Under the pieces are notes generated by a model. That model saw nothing but the letters and a program-made list of their open reading frames with translations, made no database searches and was not told the DNA's origin. A stretch of DNA of 50,070 nt from an uncultured Burkholderiales bacterium (GTDB lineage: Bacteria; Pseudomonadota; Gammaproteobacteria; Burkholderiales; Burkholderiaceae_C), in NCBI GenBank assembly GCA_903896615.1, contig CAITYM010000089.1:1-50070 (forward strand), written 5' to 3'. This document shows, piece by piece, positions 31,021-39,243 of the stretch. The position numbers were made by a program, and so were the translations under genes. Positions within the stretch are counted from its first letter, which is position 1. The number at the start of each line of letters is the position of its first letter.

Positions 31021-31905
31021 ATGACTAATCTTTTAAGTGACAGAGCTCCCTACGCGGCTATAGTGGATCGTCCAGTTTTCAAATTGCCCACTGATGCTCG
31101 GATTTTAGTTTGGCTAATTGTTAATGTTGAACACTGGAGCATCGAGCGTGCAATGCCCCGCACTGTACTAAGTCCACCCATGGGGCAACCCCTCCAACCT
31201 GACTTACCAAATTGGGCGTGGCATGAGTACGGAATGCGTGCAGGTTTTTGGAGGATTTTTGATGCTCTTAACCAAAGATCAATCGTGCCTACGATGGCAA
31301 CAAATGGAATAGTCTGCAATTCATATCCCCGGGTTGTTGAGGCTGCTCTGTCTAAGCAATGGGAGATCATGGGGCATGGCTTTGTCCAAGGCCCCATGCA
31401 TAAGTTGCCTAATCAGCAAGAGGCTATACAACAGACAGTCGACACGATTAAGTCGTTTTGCGGTAAGGCTCCTGTGGGTTGGGAGAGTCCGGGACTAACT
31501 GAGGACGACAATACCTTAGACGCCTTATCCGCTTGCGGTATTGAATACGTTGCAGACTGGGTTTTAGATGATCAACCCGTGTGGATTAATGCAAAACCAA
31601 AGCCAGTGCTATCGGTGCCCTATACAGTTGAGTTAAACGATATTCCAATGATGCTTTTACAGAATAATCGATCAGAGGAAATGCTTTTAAGAGGGATTGA
31701 TCAATTCGAGCGACTTTGGACTGAGGGTGCAACTATTCCAAGGGTGATGGCCATCAGCGTACATCCTTATGTAACTGGAGTAGCCCATAGAATTGGATAT
31801 TTTGAAAAACTACTTGACCACATACAGTCGCGACCTGGCGTAATGATACAAACAGGTGAGGGGATCTCTAATCTTTACAGATCCCAGTTTCAACCTAATT
31901 TTTGA
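31021..31905 (+). CDS. Polysaccharide-deacetylase-fold hydrolase (PuuE-like)
   Basis: 294-residue NodB-fold protein of the metal-independent PuuE/allantoinase-like group rather than a chitin deacetylase. It lacks the classical TFDD motif and shows WLIVNVEHWSIERAMP, PNWAWHEYGMRAGFWRIFDAL, TMATNGIVCNSYPRVVEAAL, EIMGHGFVQGPMH, VGWESPGLTEDDNTLDAL and ISVHPYVTGVAHRI, all typical of that group. It probably hydrolyses a C-N bond in a small amide. No signal peptide, so cytoplasmic. It is convergent with the branched-chain-type ABC operon, 20 bases apart; an amide imported by that system is a plausible substrate (inference). Confidence 0.87.
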   Translation: MTNLLSDRAPYAAIVDRPVFKLPTDARILVWLIVNVEHWSIERAMPRTVLSPPMGQPLQPDLPNWAWHEYGMRAGFWRIFDALNQRSIVPTMATNGIVCNSYPRVVEAALSKQWEIMGHGFVQGPMHKLPNQQEAIQQTVDTIKSFCGKAPVGWESPGLTEDDNTLDALSACGIEYVADWVLDDQPVWINAKPKPVLSVPYTVELNDIPMMLLQNNRSEEMLLRGIDQFERLWTEGATIPRVMAISVHPYVTGVAHRIGYFEKLLDHIQSRPGVMIQTGEGISNLYRSQFQPNF

Positions 31906-31925
31906 TACTCGCTAACACGCATTGC

Positions 31926-32792
31926 TTATTTGGTAATGGCGCCACCAAATAAGCCAGTTGGTCTAACCAACAAGATAAGTAACATTACTGCAAAAGGCGC
32001 CATTATTGCGAGTGGTGCATAGATGAGGGAGCCTAGAGATACAACTTGTCCTACCAGAAGTGATGAGTAAAGGGTGCCTTTAATGCTACCCAGTCCACCG
32101 ATAATTACCACCATAAATACAAAGGCTAAGATCTCCAACCCCATGTAGGGTTCGACCATTATGAGAGGCGCGTAAATGCCACCTGCTAAAGCTGATAAGG
32201 CACCGGCAATTACAAAGGTAATAGTAAAGAGTTGCGATGCGTTGATGCCAAGTCCTTCAACATGTTCCGTATCCTCCAAGCTAGCGCGGATTGCTTTACC
32301 AATGATCGTTTTGTGAAGGAATAGCCAAATTCCCAAGTACACAAGTGCAGCGATGAGGATTACAAGCAGACGATAGACTGGAATTTCGGTTCCCAATAAA
32401 TTAAATTGTTCACCAAGTGGCATTTGAACAGGCCGCGGAACCAGTCCCCAAAAGCTTTTGATAAGTCCAATGCCAGCGAGCAATATTCCAAAAGAGGTAA
32501 TCATACTGAATGTAATCTCACGCTCGTATATCTTTCTAAAAATAAGTCTCTCAACCAGCCATGCAATTAGTGCCCCCACGACTGTCCCGGCCAAAATCCC
32601 TAACCATAGATTTTGTGTAAGTAAACTCACAGTATATGCAAAATAGGCGCCTAATGAGTAATATAGGAATTGATCCAAACTTATGACACGCATGATGCCA
32701 AAGCACAGCGAGAGTCCAACGGAGATCAGAAAATAAATGCTAGATAAACTGATACCGAAAATGATTCCAGAGATTAATAGTTGTAAGGTCAT
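31926..32792 (-). CDS. livH: Branched-chain-type ABC transporter permease (LivH-like)
   Basis: 288-residue inner-membrane permease with about eight spans. It begins MTLQLLISGIIFGISLSSIYFLISVGLSLCFGIMRVISL, the conserved LivH start, and has the EAA-like loop near IGKAIRASLEDTEHVEGLGINASQLF plus FVFMVVIIGGLGSIKGTLY. It pairs with the LivM-like protein encoded 40 bases upstream. It is the last gene of the operon livK-G-F-M-H. Real substrates of such systems in Burkholderiales are often aromatic acids, urea or amides rather than branched-chain amino acids. Confidence 0.94.
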   Translation of the reverse strand: MTLQLLISGIIFGISLSSIYFLISVGLSLCFGIMRVISLDQFLYYSLGAYFAYTVSLLTQNLWLGILAGTVVGALIAWLVERLIFRKIYEREITFSMITSFGILLAGIGLIKSFWGLVPRPVQMPLGEQFNLLGTEIPVYRLLVILIAALVYLGIWLFLHKTIIGKAIRASLEDTEHVEGLGINASQLFTITFVIAGALSALAGGIYAPLIMVEPYMGLEILAFVFMVVIIGGLGSIKGTLYSSLLVGQVVSLGSLIYAPLAIMAPFAVMLLILLVRPTGLFGGAITK

Positions 32793-32832
32793 AGTTTTTA
32801 CGGGCGCATTGAACTAATTTTTTAAATTTGAA

Positions 32833-33819
32833 TTAATGAGATTTGGGGATCTCAGTTGACAAGCCAAATAGTTTTCGAATCCGAGTCGCTAAAGTTTGTC
32901 CCCAGGCCTCAATCGTTCCTGATAAACCGACAGAGTTGGTCATCATCACCAGTACAAGAATTAATCCAACCAATAATTCCCAGTTGCCAATAAATTTACT
33001 TGCAACATCCCTCAGCCCTGTGTAGGCAATAGTTCCCACAAGTGGCCCCCATATGGATCCGACGCCGCCCAAAATTGTTACAACCACTGGATCAGCCGAT
33101 CGAGCAGCGCTTGTCATCTCTGGGCTTACAAAACCAGAGTAAACCGCGTAAAGCGTCCCCGCTAGTGCTGTCGTTGTATTTGCAATGATGAAGGCCAATA
33201 AACGAATTTTGTAATTATCGTAGCCAATGAATTGAAGCTTAGTCTCATTTATTTTAGTTGCCAAACAACATGCACCAAAGAGGGTGTCATCAATGTATTT
33301 GTATAAGGCCCATACCAAGACAGCAAGGAGCAAGCAGAAATTAAAAAATTCGCTGGGGCGAGTAAGATTAAATACAGGCGTTGCGTCTATATTGGTTAAA
33401 AACCATAGTCCATTATCACCCTTTGTAATTTCTGCAAGAACCTTTTGTAAGATAAAGAAAATAATAACTGCTAAAGCTAGATTAACCAGGGCAAAATAAT
33501 CGCTTCTAAGTCTCACAAATAAAAGGCCGATGATCGCAGCAAACACCAATCCACTTAGAACTCCAATCAAGATACCGATATAGGGGTTCGTTCCAAAATA
33601 GGATAGATAAAAAGCAGTGCCATATGCGCCCACGGCTAGGTAGGCTGGTTGACCAAATGATATAAATCCAACTCTACCGAGCAAAAAGCTACAGCCGATG
33701 GTATATATTGAGAAGATCAATATCTCGTTCATAAAGGGTAGGGGGGTAAACCTGGAGGCCACCCAAAGCGCTCCAAAAACGATTAATATAGTACGCCACC
33801 AACGAATAGAGTTAATCAT
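32833..33819 (-). CDS. livM: Branched-chain-type ABC transporter permease (LivM-like)
   Basis: 328-residue second permease of the operon with about nine or ten spans. Typical LivM motifs are ILIFSIYTIGCSFLLGRVGFISFGQPAYLAVGAYG, LRSDYFALVNLALAVIIFFIL, and ADPVVVTILGGVGSIWGPLVGTIAY with the coupling EAA-like loop before it (KINETKLQFIGYDNYKIRLLAF). It is 12 bases downstream of livF and upstream of livH. No frameshift or deletion is seen. Confidence 0.94.
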   Translation of the reverse strand: MINSIRWWRTILIVFGALWVASRFTPLPFMNEILIFSIYTIGCSFLLGRVGFISFGQPAYLAVGAYGTAFYLSYFGTNPYIGILIGVLSGLVFAAIIGLLFVRLRSDYFALVNLALAVIIFFILQKVLAEITKGDNGLWFLTNIDATPVFNLTRPSEFFNFCLLLAVLVWALYKYIDDTLFGACCLATKINETKLQFIGYDNYKIRLLAFIIANTTTALAGTLYAVYSGFVSPEMTSAARSADPVVVTILGGVGSIWGPLVGTIAYTGLRDVASKFIGNWELLVGLILVLVMMTNSVGLSGTIEAWGQTLATRIRKLFGLSTEIPKSH

Positions 33820-33831
33820 GAATTTGTTAGC

Positions 33832-34542
33832 TCAAAGATAGTTTTCACAGTTAGCCGGAGTTACCATGTCGCCAACTAATTCGGCAACCATCCGACCTTC
33901 CTTTATTGCATAAACACGCTCAGCAATAGAGCATACAAGGGGTAAATTTTGTTCAACTATCAAAACTGACGCACGCTTACTAAGTTCAGTGAATACATGC
34001 TTTAAGTGCTGAACAATCATTGGGGATAGACCCTCTGTGGGTTCATCAATTAGGATGACTTGAGGATTCCCTAATATGGCTCGACCGATCATTAACATCT
34101 GACGTTCCCCCCCACTCAAATGACCCGCTTTTCGGTCCATAAGTATTTTGAGTTTTGGGAAAAAAGTAATTACAGGGTCCCAGTTGTAGTCTGCACTTGC
34201 GTAACTGCCTAGCTCTAAATTTTCGCGTACGGTCAGTTCTGAGAAGACTCTTTTATCTTGCGGTACGTACTTAACACCCATACGTGCAACCGCGTAAGGT
34301 TTTTGTCCCGTTAAAGTGGTTCCTAGTCCAACAACGGAGCCGCTATCGACTTTTAAGAACCCAACGATGCTTTTAAGCAATGTTGATTTGCCCGCACCAT
34401 TTCTGCCCACACAGGCAACTATTTCTCGTGCTCTTAGGTGCATATTTATATCAAAAAGTACGTGAGCTTGAGCGCGAGATACGTTCAAATTTTTAACTTC
34501 AAGAGTTGTTTGTGAGGCTGTCATGGAATTTTGTAAAAGCAT
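33832..34542 (-). CDS. livF: Branched-chain-type ABC transporter ATPase (LivF-like)
   Basis: 236-residue ATPase. Walker A is GRNGAGKST, the signature is LSGGERQML, Walker B is VILIDEPTEGLSPM, and the switch His is replaced by the Gln/Asn of IVEQNLPLV, as is normal for LivF. There are two possible starts, ATG 34542 and ATG 34524; neither has a good Shine-Dalgarno. It lies 37 bases after livG. Confidence 0.94.
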   Translation of the reverse strand: MLLQNSMTASQTTLEVKNLNVSRAQAHVLFDINMHLRAREIVACVGRNGAGKSTLLKSIVGFLKVDSGSVVGLGTTLTGQKPYAVARMGVKYVPQDKRVFSELTVRENLELGSYASADYNWDPVITFFPKLKILMDRKAGHLSGGERQMLMIGRAILGNPQVILIDEPTEGLSPMIVQHLKHVFTELSKRASVLIVEQNLPLVCSIAERVYAIKEGRMVAELVGDMVTPANCENYL

Positions 34543-34579
34543 TTCACTAGGATATTAGGAGCTTAGAGCGGCTTGGAGC

Positions 34580-35398
34580 TTAGGCTAGGACGTGAGCACC
34601 CCAACCCCCTCCAGTCGAGGTCTCTGAAATTGAATCATCGATTTGCCAATAACTCCGCCTTACCTCTGGGTGTTGCATACACTCCTCGTAGCCACCCTCT
34701 GCAATAATCCGACCTTCATGCATAACTACTAAGCGTTCTGCAAAGTCTTGGATATGCGAAATTTTATGTTCGACAATCAATATGGTTTGTTTTCCAAATT
34801 GTTTGCGCAACACACTTAAAACGCCTTTGATTTCCGTTTCTGCAAGACCTGCAAGTGGTTCATCCAATAGGAGCACTTCGGGGCTAGCTGTAATTGCCAT
34901 TGCAATCTCAAGTCTCCTTTTTTCGCCCAAACTCAAACTTTGAACAGTTCGGTTTTGGATTTCTAAAAGCTCAAAGGTCTCTAGCGCTTGTAGTATTGCT
35001 GGAGAGTTTTGGAGACTACGCGTTTTAGTCGTAAAGAGTGACCAAAGAGATCCCTTGTTAACAGATCTGTAATAAGCTAAAACCAAGTTATCAATCACAC
35101 TCAACGTATCAAATGTTGATGTGAGCTGAAATGAACGGGTAATACCTTTTGCAACCCTTTGTGCAGGTGAATAGGATGTGATCTCCTCCCCCTTGTAGTG
35201 TATTGATCCTTGTGAAGGAGCAAATAGACCAGTGAGGAGATTGAAGAACGTAGTTTTACCCGCTCCATTGGAGCCTAATATAGCAACTACCTCGTGTTCT
35301 TTTAGTGCGAAGTTGACCTCGTTAACTGCAGTCATCGCGCCAAAGGATTTGCTAACACCTTTGGCCTCCAAAATGATTGATTTAGTAGTGCTTATCAC
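34580..35398 (-). CDS. livG: Branched-chain-type ABC transporter ATPase (LivG-like)
   Basis: 272-residue ATPase. Walker A is GSNGAGKTT, the signature LSLGEKRRLEIA is the variant typical of LivG, Walker B is EVLLLDEPLAGLAETE, and the switch His is in IVEHKISHI. The C-terminal helix has GRIIAEGGYEECMQHPEVRRSYW, also standard. It forms the ATPase heterodimer with LivF. It is 30 bases downstream of the receptor gene, so the order receptor, G, F, M, H is one operon. Confidence 0.94.
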   Translation of the reverse strand: MISTTKSIILEAKGVSKSFGAMTAVNEVNFALKEHEVVAILGSNGAGKTTFFNLLTGLFAPSQGSIHYKGEEITSYSPAQRVAKGITRSFQLTSTFDTLSVIDNLVLAYYRSVNKGSLWSLFTTKTRSLQNSPAILQALETFELLEIQNRTVQSLSLGEKRRLEIAMAITASPEVLLLDEPLAGLAETEIKGVLSVLRKQFGKQTILIVEHKISHIQDFAERLVVMHEGRIIAEGGYEECMQHPEVRRSYWQIDDSISETSTGGGWGAHVLA

Positions 35399-35428
35399 GG
35401 AATTTTCTAGGTTGTAATTAATTAAGAC

Positions 35429-36661
35429 TTAATAGCCCAGTGATTTGAGGTTTGGCATTACCTCCTCACCGCCTAAGCCGTTGATAACACTGAAGAGATC
35501 CCATTCGTTTTTGCGATCTTTGGCGCCTTTTCCTTTGACCAAAAATGCAGCATATTTATACTCCGCCGCATGGTCTTCGCGCCATCGAGCTGGGCCTTTG
35601 AGGGTATTAAATTTGCCGTCTTGTGCGCGCATTACCGCTGCTACCTTGATGGGATCAAAAGATTTAGCTTCCTCAAATCCACGCATCATCTCCGTATATC
35701 CAATGTAAGCAATTGCTGCATAGGCGTCAGGTGGATGTCCATATTTTGCTTTGTACTTGTCCGCAAAATCCTTGGACGATTTGGCAACTTCCTTGTCGGC
35801 AAACCCAGCCAAGTCATAATAATAGTAGTGCATTGCATAAACATTCTCAAGAGCTTCTGGTGGAAGTCCCTTTGCAACTACGTTGGTTATAAAAGCGTTA
35901 AATATAGTCGTTTCTTTATTAAGTCCCATTTGTTGGACTTGTTTTAAAAGTGCGACTGCATCTGCTGCAAATTGAGCTGAAATGAAAACATCGGGTTTGG
36001 CAGCGCGTACTTTTTGAAGTACCGTAGTAAAGTCCGCAGTTCCTAATGAAACTTCATCGTAGCCCACAATTTCTGCGCCGTACTGTTTAGCTGCTGCGTA
36101 AACACCGTCCCTAATATCCCAACCAAAGCTATCAGCTCTAGCTAGGAAAAATATTTTCTTCTTACCTAACGTTTTTACTGCTGAGTAACCAGCCATCCAG
36201 CCCACTGTCCAAGGACTATATGCGGTTGCGAAGGTGGTATCTGAGAGTTTGCCTTTTTGGAAAGCTTCCTTAGACATTACACAAACTGGGTAGTACGGAA
36301 GTGGATCTTTTCCGACGAGTGCATTAATTGCATAAGCAAGTGGTGCAAATGTTTGCCCCCCCAGTCCTTTAATCCCCTCATCTCTCATGTAGCGGTAACG
36401 ACGAACGCCTACATCTTGTTTGGCCTCATCGTCTTCGACAATTCCCTCTACTTCTACTTTACCGCCGGGCATGTTGAGCCCCCCGCGTTTGTTTACGTCG
36501 TCAATAGCTAGTAAAGCACCTTCTTTCTGGGTGTCTGCAACGGCTGCAAAGGTTCCAGTAAGGGGTAACAAAATACCGACCTTGACTTTATCAGCTGCTT
36601 GCGCCTGAAGGCTCCAAGCACTCATTAAGATCAATGCAGATTTAAGAAACACTTTTTTCAT
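35429..36661 (-). CDS. ABC transporter substrate-binding protein (LivK/amide-aromatic type)
   Basis: 410-residue periplasmic binding protein (type I fold). The signal peptide ends at about residue 22 (LQAQA-ADKVKVG). Family motifs follow: VGILLPLTGTFAAVADTQKEGALLAIDDVNKRGGL, EDDEAKQDVGVRRYRYM, FATAYSPWTVGWMAGYS, FFLARADSFGWDIRDGV and YGHPPDAYAAIAYIGY. It is about 40 residues longer than E. coli LivK and closer to receptors annotated for aromatic acids or amides. AGGAG precedes the ATG by about ten bases. A perfect inverted repeat (36727-36755) lies 66 bases upstream of the start. Confidence 0.93.
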   Translation of the reverse strand: MKKVFLKSALILMSAWSLQAQAADKVKVGILLPLTGTFAAVADTQKEGALLAIDDVNKRGGLNMPGGKVEVEGIVEDDEAKQDVGVRRYRYMRDEGIKGLGGQTFAPLAYAINALVGKDPLPYYPVCVMSKEAFQKGKLSDTTFATAYSPWTVGWMAGYSAVKTLGKKKIFFLARADSFGWDIRDGVYAAAKQYGAEIVGYDEVSLGTADFTTVLQKVRAAKPDVFISAQFAADAVALLKQVQQMGLNKETTIFNAFITNVVAKGLPPEALENVYAMHYYYYDLAGFADKEVAKSSKDFADKYKAKYGHPPDAYAAIAYIGYTEMMRGFEEAKSFDPIKVAAVMRAQDGKFNTLKGPARWREDHAAEYKYAAFLVKGKGAKDRKNEWDLFSVINGLGGEEVMPNLKSLGY

Positions 36662-36726
36662 TGCGTTAACTCCTGTTTTGAAGAGGGGGGAGGGGTAAGT
36701 TCGTGCGAGATCAAAAAGACATGGTA

Positions 36727-36755
36727 GTCAACAAACCCTGTGTGGAATTGTTGAC
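36727..36755. promoter_or_regulatory. Candidate operator of the ABC transporter operon
   Basis: GTCAACAA (36727-36734) and TTGTTGAC (36748-36755) form a perfect 8-bp inverted repeat with a 13-base spacer, 66-94 bases before the receptor start codon. Half-sites 21 bp apart (two helical turns) suit a dimeric regulator. No cognate regulator gene is in the window. Confidence 0.55.
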
Positions 36756-36851
36756 ACTTAAATTCAAGTGAAACATATTTAATCACTTATTAGGCTTTCG
36801 CATGATAATAGAACAAATATCGCCTTGGTCTACGTATATTCCTTTAGGTAT

Positions 36852-37631
36852 TTAGCCAATTAAGAATTGAGAAATAGAGTCGTTGTATGTTTTTTCTTGC
36901 TCAAGATTGGACAGGTGTGCAGCATCCTTGATTACAACTAGCTTTGATCCCACCCAGTTGTGATGAATTGCTTCTGACGCGGCAACAGGCGTAGCAAAGT
37001 CTTGATCGCCAACCAAGATAAGTGCTTTGTGATGGAGTTTCTTTATTCCCTCTAAGTTGTCGATTAATCCAATGGCTGTGCAACAAGAGGCGTAGCCTTC
37101 AACGGGAGTTGCAGCAATGAGTGCTCCAATCTCTTTCAGAACCTGTGGATGTGATGAGTGAAAGGGCTCAGTGAACCACCGACCCAGTGTTGGTTCAACC
37201 AAAGCGGCCATTCCCTTGTCCCGTGCTAATTGGGCTCTCTCGCCCCACATTGCGACACCATTCGGAGGTGCTTTTCCCGTGCTGTCTGCAATGATCACTT
37301 TATCCAAGCATTCCGGATGGCGAATTGCGAGTACTTGACCAATCATCCCCCCCATTGAGAGTCCCATCCAATGCGTTTTATCAATTTTTAGATGTTGTAG
37401 TAGTGCGTGCGCATCGTCAGCGAGTTGTTCCAAAGTATATGGACCCTTGGTGGCTTCAGTTTTACCGTGACCTCTGGTGTCGTAGCATAGAACAGTGAAA
37501 TGTTTCTTTAACAGTTCAACTTGTGGTTTCCACATCTCAGATGAGCAAGCTAGAGAGTGGGATAAAGTTATCCAAGGTCCTTCACCCGAGATTTCGTAAT
37601 GGGTACTAAGTCCATTAATAGTTGCTTGCAT
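36852..37631 (-). CDS. Alpha/beta hydrolase, 3-oxoadipate enol-lactonase-like
   Basis: 259 residues from ATG 37631; the frame is open to 37751 but the extra part has no family character. Oxyanion segment ITLSHSLACSSEMW, CYDTRGHGKTEA, nucleophile Ser92 in WMGLSMGGMIGQ, the acid in LVGDQDFATPV and the His in DAAHLSNLEQ match the PcaD group of the beta-ketoadipate pathway. PcaD would hydrolyse 3-oxoadipate enol-lactone, but no other pca gene is in the window, so only the family is firm. It lies 190 bases upstream of the ABC operon start, in the same direction, and may be a separate unit. Confidence 0.85.
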   Translation of the reverse strand: MQATINGLSTHYEISGEGPWITLSHSLACSSEMWKPQVELLKKHFTVLCYDTRGHGKTEATKGPYTLEQLADDAHALLQHLKIDKTHWMGLSMGGMIGQVLAIRHPECLDKVIIADSTGKAPPNGVAMWGERAQLARDKGMAALVEPTLGRWFTEPFHSSHPQVLKEIGALIAATPVEGYASCCTAIGLIDNLEGIKKLHHKALILVGDQDFATPVAASEAIHHNWVGSKLVVIKDAAHLSNLEQEKTYNDSISQFLIG

Positions 37632-37830
37632 GTTTGACTCCAGAATATTAAACAAAGTAGAGATGAATGGGCTATAAAGCAAGTCGTCATTCGCACATAG
37701 AACTAGGAAATTTAATAAATAAGTAATTAAATAGACCTCATGGGCGAGCAACTCGGTTATAAGTTGTTAGTGGTTGCTTTTTGCGCTGAATCAACAGCCT
37801 CCGTAATCGGTTTGAACAAAACTTACAAGT

Positions 37831-37846
37831 CAGTGGGCAGTGGGCA
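37831..37846 (+). repeat. Heptanucleotide repeat, CAGTGGG x 2.3
   Basis: Two perfect tandem copies of CAGTGGG plus CA. Short, but it has the same 7-bp unit length as the repeats at 25241 and 28673. Confidence 0.6.
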
Positions 37847-38085
37847 TTGTTTTTTTAGACCGTTTGATGCCGTTTGATATTCACTGAGCTATTGGAGGTG
37901 ATCGGTTGATCTAAAACAATTGGTATTTCCCCTAAAGTGGCCTTGCTGCAGTGCCAGGCTGGGTGATCAAATCAGCCAAAATATGACTGGACTTAATGGG
38001 TATTTTTGCCCTATTTCAGTCTGCAATTTTCTTACATTTACAGTGGTTTTATATGTGACATTCAGAAGTGCCTCTGGGCTTAATT

Positions 38086-38097
38086 TTGTCATGACAA
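38086..38097. promoter_or_regulatory. 12-bp palindrome upstream of hydroxyacid dehydrogenase
   Basis: TTGTCATGACAA is perfectly symmetric and ends 58 bases before the ATG at 38156. GT and AC half-sites flanked by T and A recall GntR/FadR-type operators. Position suits control of this gene. Function inferred. Confidence 0.4.
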
Positions 38098-38155
38098 CTG
38101 TTCGATTGACTCAATTTGTGTGTAGACTTACGCCCATCTAACATATGGAGATCAA

Positions 38156-39169
38156 ATGAACACCAAGGTCACAACAAATTCCCAATCCGTCAAAACTAGT
38201 AAAACAAAGTCTAGTTCCATCGGTTCTTTAACGAGTTCTTCCAAATTCAAACGGATCGGTGTCGTTGGTCTTGGCATTATGGGCTCAGCCATGGCCAACA
38301 ATTTGATTAAAGCAGGATTTGAAGTTTGTGGATTTGACCCGAGTGAGCAAGCGCTTAAGACGTTCAAGAAGGCAGGTGGTCAGCCTTGCATAGATACACA
38401 AAGTGTTGCTAAAGCCGCTCAAGTTTTAATTACTTCTCTACCAAGTGCTGGAGCGCTAATGGCAACCGCACATTCTTTGGCCGTAAAGTCAAACAAAGGG
38501 CTGATCGTAATTGAGACTAGTACACTTGATGTAGAAGACAAACGCAAGGCCAGAGATATTATGCACAGCGCTGGCGTTGTCTTACTAGACTGTCCTTTGT
38601 CGGGCACAGGAGCCCAAGCAGCTCGCAAGGATTTAACGGTTTACGCAAGTGGTCCCTCTAAGGTAGTAGACAGTTTGTCAACCGTGTTTGAGGGGTTCTC
38701 CAAAGCGCACTTTAATTTAGGTGAGTTTGGAAACGGTATGAATATGAAACTCATGGCTAATTTGTTAGTCGCTATTCACAACGTCTCAACTGCTGAGGCT
38801 TTGTTATTGGGCGAGAGATTTGGTATTCCAGTTTCAACTTCTGTGAAAGTTTTAAGCGACGGAGCAGGAGGTTCTCGTATGCTTCAAATTAGAGGCCCCT
38901 TAATGGAGAATGATGGCTGGGCCAAAGAAATTACAATGAAAGTTGAGGTTTGGCAAAAGGACATGAAACTTATTGCAGAGGCTTTGAACAGAGAGCGCGT
39001 AGCGGCTCCTATCTTCAATGCAACCATCGCTGTTTATAACGGAGCGATGGGTATGGGGCATGAGAAAAACGATACCGCAGCTGTCTTTGATGTGCTTCAA
39101 AAGATGTCCTCCTCTTCGTCCCATAAAGCTACTTTGAAAAAGAAAAAAGTGAATAAGGCTAGAAAATAG
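38156..39169 (+). CDS. 3-hydroxyisobutyrate/tartronate-semialdehyde-type dehydrogenase
   Basis: 337-residue NAD(P)-dependent beta-hydroxyacid dehydrogenase. After a Ser/Thr/Lys-rich N-terminal extension of about 32 residues, the Rossmann motif RIGVVGLGIMGSAMANNLIKAGF begins. It also has DCPLSGTGAQAA, and the catalytic Lys198 in GNGMNMKLMANLL. A basic tail ends the protein (TLKKKKVNKARK). Both ends are longer than in GarR or MmsB (about 295 residues). GGAG eight bases or so upstream fixes the ATG. Candidate substrates are 3-hydroxyisobutyrate or other beta-hydroxy acids. A strong hairpin follows the stop codon. Confidence 0.9.
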   Translation: MNTKVTTNSQSVKTSKTKSSSIGSLTSSSKFKRIGVVGLGIMGSAMANNLIKAGFEVCGFDPSEQALKTFKKAGGQPCIDTQSVAKAAQVLITSLPSAGALMATAHSLAVKSNKGLIVIETSTLDVEDKRKARDIMHSAGVVLLDCPLSGTGAQAARKDLTVYASGPSKVVDSLSTVFEGFSKAHFNLGEFGNGMNMKLMANLLVAIHNVSTAEALLLGERFGIPVSTSVKVLSDGAGGSRMLQIRGPLMENDGWAKEITMKVEVWQKDMKLIAEALNRERVAAPIFNATIAVYNGAMGMGHEKNDTAAVFDVLQKMSSSSSHKATLKKKKVNKARK

Positions 39170-39179
39170 TAAATTAATT

Positions 39180-39211
39180 AGGCTCATAAACTCACTAGAA
39201 TTTATGAGCCT
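39180..39211. terminator. Hairpin between convergent genes
   Basis: AGGCTCATAAA (39180-39190) pairs perfectly with TTTATGAGCCT (39201-39211) around a ten-base loop. The T-run is short, but its position between two convergent stops suggests a bidirectional terminator. Confidence 0.65.
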
Positions 39212-39243
39212 TGCAATCGGGTTATTCAAAACCGTTAGATTTG

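Larger units (their letters stand above)
37632..38155. other. Intergenic region with short direct repeats
   Basis: 524 bases between the enol-lactonase-like gene (left, minus) and the hydroxyacid dehydrogenase (right, plus). It holds CAGTGGG twice in tandem plus two bases (37831-37846), a tandem 10-bp repeat CCGTTTGATG/CCGTTTGATA (37860-37879), and a 12-bp palindrome at 38086. Both divergent promoters must lie here. The open frames in it look random. Confidence 0.6.

Noticed and set aside
35570..35947. 125-codon frame antisense to the ABC receptor
   Set aside because: Shadow of a strongly conserved gene; no own signals.
37920..38141. 73-codon frame in the 37.6-38.2 kb gap
   Set aside because: TTG start without ribosome-binding site, random composition, overlaps the candidate operator.
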